64,000 nt of DNA from Nocardioides sambongensis (GTDB lineage: Bacteria; Actinomycetota; Actinomycetes; Propionibacteriales; Nocardioidaceae), in assembly GCF_006494815.1 (NCBI RefSeq), contig NZ_CP041091.1, positions 2,866,501-2,930,500 of the forward strand, written 5' to 3'. The notes under the pieces were generated by a model, which saw only the letters and a program-made list of their open reading frames with translations, was not told the DNA's origin and made no database searches. Positions 26,923-36,491 of the stretch are shown piece by piece; position 1 is the first letter of the stretch; the number at the start of each line of letters is the position of its first letter. The translations under genes and the position numbers were made by a program.

Positions 26923-28613
26923 ATGAGCGACCTGGCTGCGACACCCCTCACCGACAACGCCACCCCGTACGACGCCCTGCTGGTCGACGCCGCCGTCGGC
27001 CCCCTGCGCCGGTTCGTCCCGGACCTCTCCACCGCCAAGTGGGCGGTCAGCCTGGCCCGCAAGCCCCGCACCACCAGCCGGCGGTTGCGCGACCTGGCCG
27101 GCGACGCGGCGCGGATCACGGTCGGCACCTCCGATGTGGAGCCGCGGCGGGGCGACCGTCGTTTCAAGGACGCCGGCTGGACGCAGAACCCGCTGCTGCA
27201 CCGGCTGGTCCAGCTCTACCTGGCCGGTGGCCGCACGGCCGAGCAGCTGGTGGAGGACGCCGAGCTGAACGACCGGGACCGCAAGCGGGTCCGGTTCCTG
27301 GTCGAGAACATCACCGAGGCGGTCTCGCCCAGCAACGTCCCGCTGCTGCACCCGGAGTCCGCCAAGGCGGCGATCGACACCGGCGGGATCAGTCTGGCCC
27401 GGGGCGGCGCGGCGCTGCTGAAGGACATCTCCTCCGCGCCCCGGCTGCCGGAGATGGTGGACGGGTCGGGCTTCCACCTCGGCGACAACATCGCCGGCAC
27501 CCCCGGCGCGGTGGTGTTCCGCAACGAGCTGTTCGAGCTGCTCCAGTACACCCCTCAGACCGACGAGGTCTTCCAGGTGCCGGTGCTGATCGTGCCGCCC
27601 ACGATCAACAAGTACTACGCGGTCGACCTCGCCCCCGGGCGGAGCATGGTCGAGTTCCACCTGCAGAACAACCGGCAGGTCTTCGTGATCTCCTGGCGCA
27701 ACCCGGACGCGCGGCACGCCGCCTGGGACCTGGAGTCCTACGTGCAGGCGATCCTCGACGCCCTCGACTCGGTGGAGGAGATCACCGGCAGCGAGCAGAC
27801 CGCCCTGGCCGCGATGTGCTCGGGCGGCATCCTGGCCACGATCGCCGCGGCGTACCTCGCTGCCACCGGGCGCCAGCACCGGCTGGCCGCCTTCCTCCTG
27901 GCCGTCACCGTGCTCGACAACGCCGGGGCGGGGACCGCCGAGGCGCTCGTCGACCCCGGGATGGCACGCCTCGCCAAGGCTCGGTCGGCCCAGCAGGGCT
28001 ACCTCGACGGCCGGGCGCTGGCCGAGATCTTCGCCTGGCTGCGCCCCAGTGACCTGATCTGGAACTACTGGGTGAACAACTACCTGCTCGGCAAGAAGCC
28101 GCCGGCGTTCGACATCCTGTACTGGAACGCCGACCCGACCCGGATGACAGCCGGCCTGCACGCCGACTTCATCGACCTCGCGCTGGACAACCGCGTGCTC
28201 CGGCCGGGTGGGATGACGGTCTTCGGGGTGCCGATCGACCTCACCGCGCTCACCGTCGACACCTACGTGGTCGCCGGCATCGCCGACCACATCACGCCCT
28301 GGGAGAGCTGCTACCGCACCGTCGGGCTCCTCGGCGGCGAGACGCGGTTCGTGCTGTCCAACAGCGGTCACATCGCGGCGCTGGTGAACCCGCCGGGCAA
28401 CGCCAAGTCCTCGTTCCACACCGGCCGGGACCAGGGCCCCGACCCCGGGCATGGCTGAAGACCGCTGAGACGCACGAGGGCTCGTGGTGGAACGATGCGG
28501 CCTCATGGCTCGCAGACCGCTCCGGCGACATGGTGGCAGCACCGAAGGACCTGGGCTCGCCGCGGCTCCAGCCGCTCGCGGAGGCTCCCGGGACCTACGT
28601 CTTCGACAAGTGA
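26923..28613 (+). CDS. phaC: Poly(3-hydroxyalkanoate) synthase (frameshifted near C-terminus)
   Basis: Class I-type PHA synthase of about 563 residues. Motifs are the lipase-like box AMCSGG with catalytic Cys299, the Asp segment AGIADHITPWESC and the His segment NSGHIAALVNPPGNAKSSF. Read as it stands the frame stops at 28458. One extra G in GGG 28447-28449 continues into AWLKTAETHEGSWWND...APGTYVFDK, the expected conserved C-terminus, ending at TGA 28611-28613. That stop overlaps the next gene's GTG by four bases, which independently supports the longer reading. It polymerises hydroxyacyl-CoA into storage granules. Confidence 0.93.
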
Positions 28614-29491
28614 GCCGTCCTCGACCCGGGCGGACCGTGCCTCCCCAGCCTCCCGAGCCCGAAGAGCGCCTCGCCGGCGGCGGTCCGGCGCCGCACCTGC
28701 GCCACCTGACCGTGCTGGGCCAGCAGATCCGCGTGGCGGTGCGGCCCGGCACCGGCGACGGCCCCCCGCTGCTGCTGTGCAACGGCATCGGCGCCAGCCT
28801 CGACCTGCTGCAACCGTTCGTGGACCGACTCGATCCGTCGATCGAGGTGATCCGGTTCGACGTGCCCGGGGTCGGCGGCTCCCCCGACCCGCGGTTCCCC
28901 TACAACTTCTGGCTGCTGGCCCACGGCGTCGGGGTGCTGATGGACCGGTTGGGCCACACCGAGTTCGACGTACTCGGCATCTCCTGGGGTGGCGGTCTCG
29001 CCCAGCAGCTCTCCTTCCAGCTGCCGCACCGGGTCCGTCGCCAGGTGCTGGTGGCGACCGCGACCGGATCGTTGATGGTGCCGGGCTCCCCACGGGTGCT
29101 GCGCAAGATGGTCACCCCGCAGCGCTACCGCGACCCGAACTACATGCGCGAGGTCGCCTCGGAGCTGTACGGCGGACGCATGCGTCGACGCCCCGAGGAG
29201 GTGGTCCGGGTGATGCACGAGCACTCCCGGGTCGGGTCGCGGCGCGGCTACCTGCTGCAGCTGCTGGCCGGTGCCGGTTGGACCAGCCTCCCCGCGCTCC
29301 CGCTGATCCGTCAGCGCACCCTGGTGCTGGCCGGTGCCGACGACCCGATCATCCCGCTGGTCAACGCCCGGATCCTGGAGCGGCTGCTCCCCCACGCCGA
29401 GCTGCACGTGTACGACGACGGCCACCTCGGCCTGGTCACCAGCGCCGACGACCTGGCCCCCCGGATCGCGGCGTTCCTGGGCGCCGACTGA
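28610..29491 (+). CDS. Alpha/beta hydrolase, PHA depolymerase-like
   Basis: This 293-residue alpha/beta hydrolase has LLLCNGIGASLDLLQPFVDRL (oxyanion loop), a nucleophile elbow GISWGGGLAQQ, an Asp in LAGADDPIIPLVNAR and a His in YDDGHLGLV. The wording matches intracellular poly(3-hydroxyalkanoate) depolymerases of the PhaZ type. GTG 28610 overlaps the phaC stop (GTGA), so synthesis and mobilisation of the polymer are encoded together. No signal peptide is present, as expected for granule-associated enzymes. Confidence 0.88.
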   Translation: MSRPRPGRTVPPQPPEPEERLAGGGPAPHLRHLTVLGQQIRVAVRPGTGDGPPLLLCNGIGASLDLLQPFVDRLDPSIEVIRFDVPGVGGSPDPRFPYNFWLLAHGVGVLMDRLGHTEFDVLGISWGGGLAQQLSFQLPHRVRRQVLVATATGSLMVPGSPRVLRKMVTPQRYRDPNYMREVASELYGGRMRRRPEEVVRVMHEHSRVGSRRGYLLQLLAGAGWTSLPALPLIRQRTLVLAGADDPIIPLVNARILERLLPHAELHVYDDGHLGLVTSADDLAPRIAAFLGAD

Positions 29492-29505
29492 CGCCGCGGG
29501 CCCGG

Positions 29506-30150
29506 CTACGGCTCGATCAGCCCCGCCCGGATCGCATACCGGGTGAGCTGGGTGCGGTCGTTCATGCCGAGCCGGGCCAGGATGTTGGCCCGGTGCCGCT
29601 CCACCGTCTTCACGCTGATCGTCAGCACCTGCGCGATCTCCTTCGACGACCGGCCCTCCGCGACCAGCTTCAGCACGTCGTCCTCGCGCGGGGTGAGCAC
29701 CGTCTCCGGCACCCGCTCGCCGCGCTCGAGGCGCTCCAGGTAGTCGCGCACCAGAGCGCCCATCGCGCCGGGGTAGACGAACGCGTCCCCGCGCATCGCC
29801 GCCCGGCAGGCCTCCACCAGGTCCTCGTCGACCACCGACTTCAGCACGTAGCCGCTGGCGCCCAGCTTGAGGGCGGAGAAGAAGTACTGCTCGTTGTCGT
29901 GCATCGAGAGCATCAGGATCTTGGGCGGCTCCCGGCGCCGGCCGATCTCACGGGCCGCCTGCAGCCCGGTCATCCGCGGCATCGCGATGTCCAGGACCAC
30001 CAGGTCCACCTCGACCTCGCGCAGCACGGCGAGCGCCTCGGCACCGTCCGACGCCTCGGCCACCACCGTGAGGTCGGGCTGCTGCTCCAGGATCAACCGG
30101 ACGCCGCGGCGCACCAGCGCATGGTCGTCGGCCAGCAGGATCCGGATCAT
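29506..30150 (-). CDS. NarL/LuxR-family response regulator
   Basis: This 214-residue response regulator has a receiver domain with an acidic pocket (ADDHALVRRG), phospho-acceptor Asp54 in VVLDIAMPRMTG, Ser/Thr in LMLSMHD and Lys in GYVLKSV. A C-terminal LuxR HTH follows (LTPREDDVLKLVAEGRSSKE...HRANILARLG). The ATG overlaps the histidine kinase stop (ATGA), so the pair is co-translated. The regulon is unknown. It converges with the depolymerase gene. Confidence 0.95.
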   Translation of the reverse strand: MIRILLADDHALVRRGVRLILEQQPDLTVVAEASDGAEALAVLREVEVDLVVLDIAMPRMTGLQAAREIGRRREPPKILMLSMHDNEQYFFSALKLGASGYVLKSVVDEDLVEACRAAMRGDAFVYPGAMGALVRDYLERLERGERVPETVLTPREDDVLKLVAEGRSSKEIAQVLTISVKTVERHRANILARLGMNDRTQLTRYAIRAGLIEP

Positions 30151-31139
30151 CGCGGCCCCTCGACGAGCGGGATCCGCAGTCGCACCACGGTGCCGCGACC
30201 CTCCGGCCGGTCCGCGACCTCCAGGGTCCCGCCGACCGAGCCGGCGCGGTCCGACATCCCGCGCAGGCCCAGCCCCCGGTCACCGCTCGCGGAGTCCCCG
30301 CCCTGCTGTCCGGTCGGGCCGAGGCCGATGCCGTCGTCGGCGACCTCGAGCACCACCTCGCCACCGACCTGCACCAGCGCCAGCTCGACCTCGCCGGCGC
30401 GGGCGTGCCGCACCACGTTGGTCAGCGCCTCCTGCGCCACCCGGTAGACCACGGTCTCGGTCTCGGGCCCGAGCGCCGGCAGCCCGACCCCGAACCGCCG
30501 GCGCACCCGCGGCCGTCCGGCGGCCCCGACCTCGCTGGCCAGCGCGGCGAGCGCGGCCTGCAGACCGAGGTCCTCCAACACCCCGGGTCGCAGCTCCCGG
30601 GCCACCCGTCGTACGTCGTCCAGGCCGGCGCGGGCGCTCTCCCGGACGGCGTCGACCTCGTCGACGAGGTCGGCCGGCACCCGGCCGGCCAGGTGCTGCA
30701 GCTCCAGCAGCACCACGGTGAGGCTCTGGCCGATCTCGTCGTGCAGCTCCCGGGCGATCCGGCGTCGCTCGGCCTCCTCGGCGGCCAGGGCGCGCGCGCT
30801 GCCGGTGCGCCGCTCGTTCTCCAGCCGGTCGAGCATCGCCTGATAGCTGCGCTCCAACGCCGCTCCCGGCCCGTTCCCCGACCCCTCCGGTACGGCGTCC
30901 CCGGGCTGGCCGGTCGCCATCGCCCGGATCACCCGGTCCACCGGTGCCAGTGCGGAGCGCAGCAGCACCGCGTTGAGGACCAGCATGGCCAGCAGGCCGA
31001 TGCCGAGGACCAGTGCCTCCGAGGCGGCCACCCGCTCCGAGACCCGCGCCGGGGAGAAGGCGAGCAGCAGCGTGCCGGCGCACAACACGGCACCGTTGAT
31101 CCCGCAGACCTTCCAGTAGAGCGAGCTCGTCGACCGCAC
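30147..31139 (-). CDS. NarL-type sensor histidine kinase
   Basis: A protein of about 330 residues has two transmembrane helices near the N-terminus (GINGAVLCAGTLLLAF, VLGIGLLAMLVLNAVLL), a short HAMP-like linker, and a HisKA_3 dimerisation helix with His133 (RRRIARELHDEIGQS). The ATPase domain carries NVVRHA, DDGIGL and GLGLRGM. There is almost no extracytoplasmic loop, so it probably senses something in the membrane or cytoplasm. GTG 31139 is chosen because GGAAGG lies seven bases upstream; the frame is open further up, but that part is basic and proline-rich. Confidence 0.9.
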   Translation of the reverse strand: MRSTSSLYWKVCGINGAVLCAGTLLLAFSPARVSERVAASEALVLGIGLLAMLVLNAVLLRSALAPVDRVIRAMATGQPGDAVPEGSGNGPGAALERSYQAMLDRLENERRTGSARALAAEEAERRRIARELHDEIGQSLTVVLLELQHLAGRVPADLVDEVDAVRESARAGLDDVRRVARELRPGVLEDLGLQAALAALASEVGAAGRPRVRRRFGVGLPALGPETETVVYRVAQEALTNVVRHARAGEVELALVQVGGEVVLEVADDGIGLGPTGQQGGDSASGDRGLGLRGMSDRAGSVGGTLEVADRPEGRGTVVRLRIPLVEGPR

Positions 31140-31405
31140 CCGCCCACCTTCCCGCACGCCGGGTCCACCGGCCAGCGCCCCCGCCGCGGCCACCGGCACC
31201 GGGGACGGGATTTGGGTGGTGGACCCCATTGGCCCGACCGCCGGTCTCGACTTGGCTGGCAGGGTGCCTCCCCACTCCGTCCACCGCGTGCCGTCCGTGC
31301 GGGTCCCCCCACGTCGTGGCAGGGGCAGGCACGGCGGTGTCGCGGCCGACGTCCCCGGTTCGGCCGCGGCACCCACCCCTGTGCAGCATCGACCGACAGC
31401 CGCGC

Positions 31406-32926
31406 ATGGACCCCGCTGATCTCAACCTGGCCCTCCTCGCCGGCACGGCGGTGGTGATCGTCGCGGTCGCGGCGGTCCGGCTCTCCACCCGGGCGGGTCT
31501 GCCCACCCTGCTGCTCTACCTGGCGATCGGGCTGGTGATCGGCGAGTCCGGACTCGGCCTGGAGTTCGAGGACGCCGAGATGGCGCAGGTCCTCGGCACC
31601 CTGGCGCTGGCGGTGATCCTCGCGGAGGGAGGGTTCACCACCGACTGGGCGGCGGTCAGGCCGGTCGCCGGACTGGCCGTCGTGCTGGCGACGGTCGGCG
31701 TGGGGATCTCGGTGCTGGTCACCACCGGCCTGGTCCTGCTGGTGCTCGACGTCGACCCGCACACCGCCGTGCTGCTCGGCGCGGTGGTCTCCTCGACCGA
31801 CGCCGCCGCGGTCTTCTCGGTGCTCCGCCGGATGCCGGTGCGTGGCCGGCTCCGCGCGATCGTGGAGGCCGAGTCCGGCTTCAACGACCCTCCGGTGATC
31901 ATCCTGGTGACGGTGGTGGCGACGACCACCGTCGCCGACGGCTCCTCGGCCCTCACGCTGCTCGGCGTGCTCGGGCTGCTCGGTCAGGTCGTCCTCCAAC
32001 TGGTCGGCGGCATCGTGATCGGCATCGGGGTGGCCCGCGGCGGCACCTGGGTGCTCGCCCGCAGCGCGCTGCCGGTGTCGGGCCTCTACCCGATCGCCAC
32101 CCTGGCCATCGCGTTCGGGGCGTTCGCCGTCGCCGGGGTGGCGGGGACCAGCGCCATCATGGCGATCTACGTCGCCGGCCTGGTCCTCGGCAACGCCCAC
32201 CTCCCGCACCGGCAGACCACGGCCGGCTTCGCCGAGGGGCTGGCCTGGCTGGCGCAGATCGGGCTGTTCGTCATGCTCGGGCTGCTCGCCAGCCCCGGTC
32301 GGCTGTGGGAGGCGCTGCCCGCGGCACTGGTGGTCGGCGGGGCGCTCACCCTGGTGGCGCGGCCGCTGTCGGTGGCGGTCAGCGCTCTGCCGTTCCGGGT
32401 GCCCTGGCGGGATCAGGTCTTCATCAGCTGGGCGGGGCTGCGTGGCGCGGTCCCGATCGTGCTGGCCACCATCCCGATGAGCACCGGGATCCCCGGCGCG
32501 ACCCGGATCTTCGACGTGGTCTTCCTGCTGGTGGTCGTGTTCACCCTGGTCCAGGGCCCGACCCTGCCGTGGGTGGCGCGGCGCTTCGGCGCGACCGCGG
32601 CGGCCTCACCACGCGCGCTCACCGTGGAGTCGGCGCCGCTGGAGGAGATCCGGGCGACGCTGCTGCAGTTCGCGGTGCCGCGGCGCTCGCGGCTGGCCGG
32701 GGTGGAGATCGACGAGCTCCGCCTCCCGGTGGGTGCGACGGTGGCCCTGCTGGTCCGCGGGGACCGGATCGTCCCGGCGCAGGGCTCCACCACGCTGCGC
32801 GCCGGCGACCACCTGGTGATCGCCGCTCCGGAGGCCGACACCGTGCGGATCGAGGAGCGGCTGGAGGCGATCAGCCACCACGGACGTCTGGCCGGCTGGC
32901 ACCAGGGCCAACCGGCCAGCGCGTGA
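31406..32926 (+). CDS. CPA1-type cation/proton antiporter (NhaP2/CvrA-like)
   Basis: This 506-residue protein has about 12 transmembrane helices, with the core antiporter motifs LGAVVSSTDAAAVFSVLR and VEAESGFNDPP (ion-binding Asp residues). LRGAVPIVLATIP follows in a late helix. After residue about 405 comes a cytoplasmic TrkA_C-like regulatory domain (LPVGATVALLVRGDRIVPAQGSTTLRAGDHLVI), the layout of potassium/proton antiporters of the NhaP2 type. It probably exchanges K+ or Na+ for protons in pH and osmotic homeostasis. The start is ATG 31406. The 266-bp gap upstream shows no recognisable gene. Confidence 0.93.
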   Translation: MDPADLNLALLAGTAVVIVAVAAVRLSTRAGLPTLLLYLAIGLVIGESGLGLEFEDAEMAQVLGTLALAVILAEGGFTTDWAAVRPVAGLAVVLATVGVGISVLVTTGLVLLVLDVDPHTAVLLGAVVSSTDAAAVFSVLRRMPVRGRLRAIVEAESGFNDPPVIILVTVVATTTVADGSSALTLLGVLGLLGQVVLQLVGGIVIGIGVARGGTWVLARSALPVSGLYPIATLAIAFGAFAVAGVAGTSAIMAIYVAGLVLGNAHLPHRQTTAGFAEGLAWLAQIGLFVMLGLLASPGRLWEALPAALVVGGALTLVARPLSVAVSALPFRVPWRDQVFISWAGLRGAVPIVLATIPMSTGIPGATRIFDVVFLLVVVFTLVQGPTLPWVARRFGATAAASPRALTVESAPLEEIRATLLQFAVPRRSRLAGVEIDELRLPVGATVALLVRGDRIVPAQGSTTLRAGDHLVIAAPEADTVRIEERLEAISHHGRLAGWHQGQPASA

Positions 32927-32934
32927 GGCGCCCG

Positions 32935-33362
32935 TCAGACGACGGTCAGGTTCACCTCGATGTTGCCGCGGGTGGCGTTGGAGTAGGGGCAGACCTGGTG
33001 CGCGGCCTCGACGGCCCGCTCCGCCTCCGCCGCGTCGGCGTTCGGCAGGCTGATGTCGAGGTCGACGGCGAGACCGAACCCGCCGGACTCGGTGGAGCCG
33101 AGGTGCACGGTGGCCGAGACGGCGGAGTCGGTGGTGTCGATCTTCTCCTTCCCGGCGACCATCCGCAGGGCGGAGTGGAAGCAGGCCGCGTAGCCGGCCG
33201 CGAAGAGCTGCTCGGGTTGGTGGCGCCGCCCGCCCCACCGAGCTCGGTGGGCGTGCGCACCTCCGCCTCGACGAAGCCGTCGTCGGTGAACACCCGGCCG
33301 TTGCGGCCGTCCCCGGCGGCGTGGGCGACGGTGCTGTACTGGACCTTGATCGGAGTAGTCAT
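32935..33362 (-). CDS. ohr: Organic hydroperoxide resistance protein Ohr (frameshifted)
   Basis: Ohr/OsmC-fold peroxidase of about 141 residues. The N-terminus reads MTTPIKVQYSTVAHAAGDGRNG and TPTELGG, and the second frame gives the catalytic cysteines (AACFHSAL and QVCPYSNATRGN). The two parts join by restoring one G at 33212-33215, giving the family motif NPEQLFAAGYAACF. It reduces organic peroxides using lipoyl or thiol donors. It is divergent from ohrR over a shared operator. ATG 33362 has a TATAGT -10 box seven bases upstream. The break is probably a consensus error because all catalytic residues are kept. Confidence 0.9.
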
Positions 33363-33369
33363 GACCACA

Positions 33370-33386
33370 ACTATATTGTGCGCAAT
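33370..33386. promoter_or_regulatory. ohr promoter and shared ohr/ohrR operator
   Basis: On the minus strand TATAGT (33370-33375) lies seven bases before the ohr ATG. Next to it is ATTGTGCGCAAT (33375-33386), ATTG and CAAT arms around TGCG, like the AT-flanked inverted repeats bound by OhrR proteins. Binding here would cover the ohr promoter. Confidence 0.65.
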
Positions 33387-33403
33387 CAAATAGCGCCAGC
33401 GTC

Positions 33404-33409
33404 TAGACT
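33404..33409 (+). promoter_or_regulatory. -10 box (TAGACT) of ohrR
   Basis: TAGACT is followed by six bases and ATG 33416, a leaderless arrangement. Confidence 0.6.
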
Positions 33410-33415
33410 GGCGGC

Positions 33416-33865
33416 ATGCCGCGTCACCCCCAGCACGAGCTCGACCTCCAGCTCTGCTTCCCGCTCTACGCCGCCTCCCGCGCCCTCACCCGTGCCTACG
33501 GCCCGCTCCTCGCACGCGCCGGCCTGACCTATCCGCAGTACCTCACCCTCCTCGCCCTGTGGTCCGCCGAGGAGCCGCTGAGCGTCGGCGAGCTCGGTGC
33601 GCGACTGCGCCTCGACTCCGGGACCCTGACCCCTCTGCTCAAGCGCCTCGAGGCCGCCGGTCTGGTCCACCGGCGCCGCGACACCGGTGACGAGCGCCGC
33701 GTGGTGGTCGCGCTGACCGAGGCCGGCGACGCCCTCCAGGACGACCTCGCCGACGTGCCCGGCGACGTCGTCGGTCTGCTCGGCATCGACCTGGAGCAGG
33801 CCCAGGCCCTGCGCGGCCTGCTGGACGAGGTCCTGGACCACCTCGACCACCCCGCCCCGGCGTAG
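33416..33865 (+). CDS. ohrR: MarR-family peroxide sensor OhrR
   Basis: This 149-residue MarR protein has a single N-terminal reactive Cys14 (DLQLCFPLYAASRALTRAY), the conserved sensing cysteine of OhrR. The winged helix follows (LSVGELGARLRLDSGTLTPLLKRLEAAGLV, wing RRRDTGDERRVVVALT). Oxidation of Cys14 by organic peroxide should release DNA and derepress ohr. It is divergent from ohr across a 53-bp gap holding both -10 boxes and the operator. Confidence 0.95.
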   Translation: MPRHPQHELDLQLCFPLYAASRALTRAYGPLLARAGLTYPQYLTLLALWSAEEPLSVGELGARLRLDSGTLTPLLKRLEAAGLVHRRRDTGDERRVVVALTEAGDALQDDLADVPGDVVGLLGIDLEQAQALRGLLDEVLDHLDHPAPA

Positions 33866-33887
33866 CCTGGAGGGGCCGGAGCAGCCG

Positions 33888-34463
33888 ATGCACGAGGAGG
33901 CGGACACGGTGCCGGAGCGCGAGGAACGGCCGGACGGACGGCCCGGCCACGGTGCCCACGACGAGCACCGGCCCGACCGGCGCAGCGGCAGCGCCGCGGC
34001 TGCCGCCCGGATCGCCCAGCAGCACACCTGGGTCGACCTGCAGGTCCGCCGTGCGATGGAGCGGGGTGACTTCGACGACCTCCCCGGCGCCGGCAAGCCG
34101 ATCGAGGACCTCGGCGCCCAGCACGATCCGGACTGGTGGCTGAAGCAGATGGTCTCCCGCGAGCAGATCGCCGTGCTGCCCGCCTCGCTGCAGCTGCGCA
34201 AGGACGACGCCGAGCTCGACGCCCGGCTCGACCGGATCGGCGTCGAGGCGGAGGTCCGCGAGCAGGTCGAGGAATTCAACGCGCGGGTGATCCGCGCCCG
34301 CTACTCCCTCCCCGAGGGACCACCGCTGATCACCATGCCGCGCGACGTCGAGGAGACGGTCCGGGCCTGGCGGGTGCGCCGCGCGCAGCGGCGTACCCCC
34401 GCCGACACAGCAGTCGACACAGCCGAGCCGGTGCGGCGCCGGTGGTGGCGGCGCCGCGGTTGA
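33888..34463 (+). CDS. DUF1992 (DnaJ homologue subfamily C member 28-like) protein
   Basis: This 191-residue protein has the DUF1992 core: [39 protein letters not shown] and [15 protein letters not shown] disordered acidic N-terminus and an Arg/Trp-rich end (RRRWWRRRG) flank it. The family appears in bacteria and in a eukaryotic DnaJ-like protein, but its role is unclear. The ATG has GGAG seven bases upstream. It lies 22 bp after ohrR in the same direction, possibly co-transcribed. Confidence 0.88.
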   Translation: MHEEADTVPEREERPDGRPGHGAHDEHRPDRRSGSAAAAARIAQQHTWVDLQVRRAMERGDFDDLPGAGKPIEDLGAQHDPDWWLKQMVSREQIAVLPASLQLRKDDAELDARLDRIGVEAEVREQVEEFNARVIRARYSLPEGPPLITMPRDVEETVRAWRVRRAQRRTPADTAVDTAEPVRRRWWRRRG

Positions 34464-34520
34464 GGGACCCAGACCAGGCTCAGCGAGAGATCGGTCATAC
34501 CGGGGCCCGTGACCCACCGG

Positions 34521-34526
34521 TAACGT
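34521..34526 (+). promoter_or_regulatory. -10-like box (TAACGT) and half-sites before the lyase pair
   Basis: TAACGT lies eight bases before GTG 34535. It overlaps CCGGTA (34517-34522), which is the inverted copy of TACCGG at 34498-34503, so a repressor site is possible. Confidence 0.4.
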
Positions 34527-34534
34527 GTCCCGGC

Positions 34535-35622
34535 GTGAGTCACAAGAGCCCGAAGGACTTCTTCCGTCCGCTGGCCGTGGGCGCCCCGGCCCCGCTGCGC
34601 GAGATCCCCGCCCGCCCCAGCCGCGCGATCCACTTCTTCGACCCGAGCAACGAGAAGATGGCCGCGAAGATCCCGGCCATGGTCGGCACCGTCGACGTAC
34701 TGCTCGGCAACCTCGAGGACGCCGTCAAGGCGGACAACAAGGAGGCCGCCCGCAACGGCCTGGTCGAGATCGCCCGGGAGACCGATTTCGGCCCCACCCA
34801 GCTGTGGACCCGGATCAACTCCCTGGACAGCCCGTGGGTGCTCGACGACCTGACCACGCTGGTGCCGGCGATCGGCGACAAGCTCGACGTGATCATGGTG
34901 CCGAAGGTGCAGGGCGCCGAGGACATCCACTACGTCGACCGGCTGCTCGCCCAGCTCGAGGCGAAGGCCGGCCTGACCCGCCCGATCCTGATCCACGCGA
35001 TCCTGGAGACCGCACGGGGTGTGGCGAACGTGGAGGAGATCTGCGGCGCCTCGCCGCGGATGCAGGGCCTCTCCCTGGGACCGGCGGACCTCGCCGCGGA
35101 CCGGAAGATGAAGACCACCCGGGTCGGCGGCGGCCACCCCGGCTACCTGGTCCGCCAGGACCCGCCGCGCGACGCCGACGGCTCCAGCCGGATCGACGCG
35201 GAGCGCTCGATCTTCCAGCAGGACCTGTGGCACTACACGATCGCGAAGATGGTCGACGCGTGCGCCACCCACGGCATCTACCCCTACTACGGCCCGTTCG
35301 GGACATCGCTGACGTCGTGGCCTGCGAGGACCAGTTCCGCAACGCCTTCCTGCTCGGCTGCGTCGGCACCTGGTCGCTGCACCCGAAGCAGATCGCGATC
35401 GCGAACAAGGTCTTCTCCCCCAGCGTCGAGGACATCGCCCACGCGCGTCGCGTGGTCGCCGCGATGGGCGACGGCACCGGCGCGGTGATGATCGACGGGA
35501 AGATGGAGGACGACGCCTCGCTCAAGCAGTGCCTGGTGCTCGTCGAGCTCGCCGAGGAGCTGGCGGCCATCGACCCCGACCTGAAGAAGATGTACGACGA
35601 GATCGAGGTGGCGCACCGATGA
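34535..35622 (+). CDS. HpcH/HpaI aldolase / CitE-like CoA lyase, first of pair (frameshifted)
   Basis: A TIM-barrel lyase of about 362 residues. It has [27 protein letters not shown] (metal-binding acidic residues), [41 protein letters not shown] and [14 protein letters not shown]. After the break it continues [19 protein letters not shown] and [19 protein letters not shown]. The frame changes at GGG 35300-35302; one added G gives YYGPFGDIADV. This is the malyl-CoA / beta-methylmalyl-CoA lyase superfamily. The stop overlaps the next gene's ATG. The long insert relative to the second gene suggests different substrates for the two. Confidence 0.87.
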
Positions 35623-36488
35623 GCGACGACTTCAAGCCGCTGCGCTCGGTCCTCTACATGCCCAGCTCCAACGAGCGGGCGCTGGAGAAGGCCAAGACCC
35701 TGCCCGCCGACGCGATCATCTTCGACCTCGAGGACGCGGTCGCCCCCGACGCCAAGCCCGCCGCCCGGGAGGCCGCCGCTGCGGCGGTCGGCTCCGGAGC
35801 CTACGGCCGCCGCCAGCTGGTCATCCGGGTCAACGGCATCGGCACCGAGTGGCACGACGCCGACATCGCGGCGGCTGCCGCGGCCGGTCCCGACGTGGTG
35901 CTGGTGCCCAAGGTGAACTCCGCCGAGGAGGTGCACCGGCTGGTCGCCTCGCTCGAGGCCGCCGGCGCCCCGGAGCGAACCACGCTGTGGGCGATGGTCG
36001 AGACCCCGATCGGGATGCTCAATGCGCTCTCGATCGCCCAGGCCTCGGACCGGCTGACCGGCTTCGTGATGGGCACCAACGACCTGGTCAAGGAGCTGTA
36101 CGCCGAGCACGTGCCCGGTCGTGCCCCGGTGATCACCGGCCTCGGGCTGGCCCTGCTGGCCGCCCGCGCCGCCGGCATCGTGATCATCGACGGCGTCTAC
36201 AACGACGTGAAGGACGTCGACGGCTTCCTCGCCGAGTGCGAGCAGGGCCGGCAGATGGGCTTCGACGGCAAGACCCTGATCCACCCCGGTCAGGTCGAGG
36301 GCGCCAACACCGCCTTCGCGCCGTCCGCGAAGGCCGTCGAGGACGCCCGCGGCCTGATCCGGGCGTGGGAGGACGGGAAGGGCTCGGGCGTGGTGACCTA
36401 CAACGGCAAGATGGTGGAGAACCTGCACGTCGAGTCCGCCCAGCGGACCCTGCAGATCGACGAGGCGATCAAGGCCCTGCAGGGCTGA
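35619..36488 (+). CDS. CitE-like CoA ester lyase, second of pair
   Basis: This 289-residue CitE-like protein reads RSVLYMPSSNERALEKAK, IIFDLEDAVAP, LVIRVNGIGTEWHDAD and VVLVPKVNSAEEV. LWAMVETPIGMLNAL, FVMGTNDLVKEL and KTLIHPGQVEGAN follow: acidic metal ligands and the CoA-binding segment of the malyl-CoA lyase / (S)-malyl-CoA thioesterase group. ATG 35619 overlaps the first lyase stop (ATGA). Two lyases made in equal amounts may form a complex or act on successive 3-hydroxyacyl-CoA esters. Confidence 0.92.
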   Translation: MSDDFKPLRSVLYMPSSNERALEKAKTLPADAIIFDLEDAVAPDAKPAAREAAAAAVGSGAYGRRQLVIRVNGIGTEWHDADIAAAAAAGPDVVLVPKVNSAEEVHRLVASLEAAGAPERTTLWAMVETPIGMLNALSIAQASDRLTGFVMGTNDLVKELYAEHVPGRAPVITGLGLALLAARAAGIVIIDGVYNDVKDVDGFLAECEQGRQMGFDGKTLIHPGQVEGANTAFAPSAKAVEDARGLIRAWEDGKGSGVVTYNGKMVENLHVESAQRTLQIDEAIKALQG

Positions 36489-36491
36489 CCG

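Noticed and set aside
31140..31376. Extended N-terminus of the histidine kinase
   Set aside because: The upstream stretch is Pro/Arg-rich with no ribosome site, whereas GTG 31139 has GGAAGG at proper distance.
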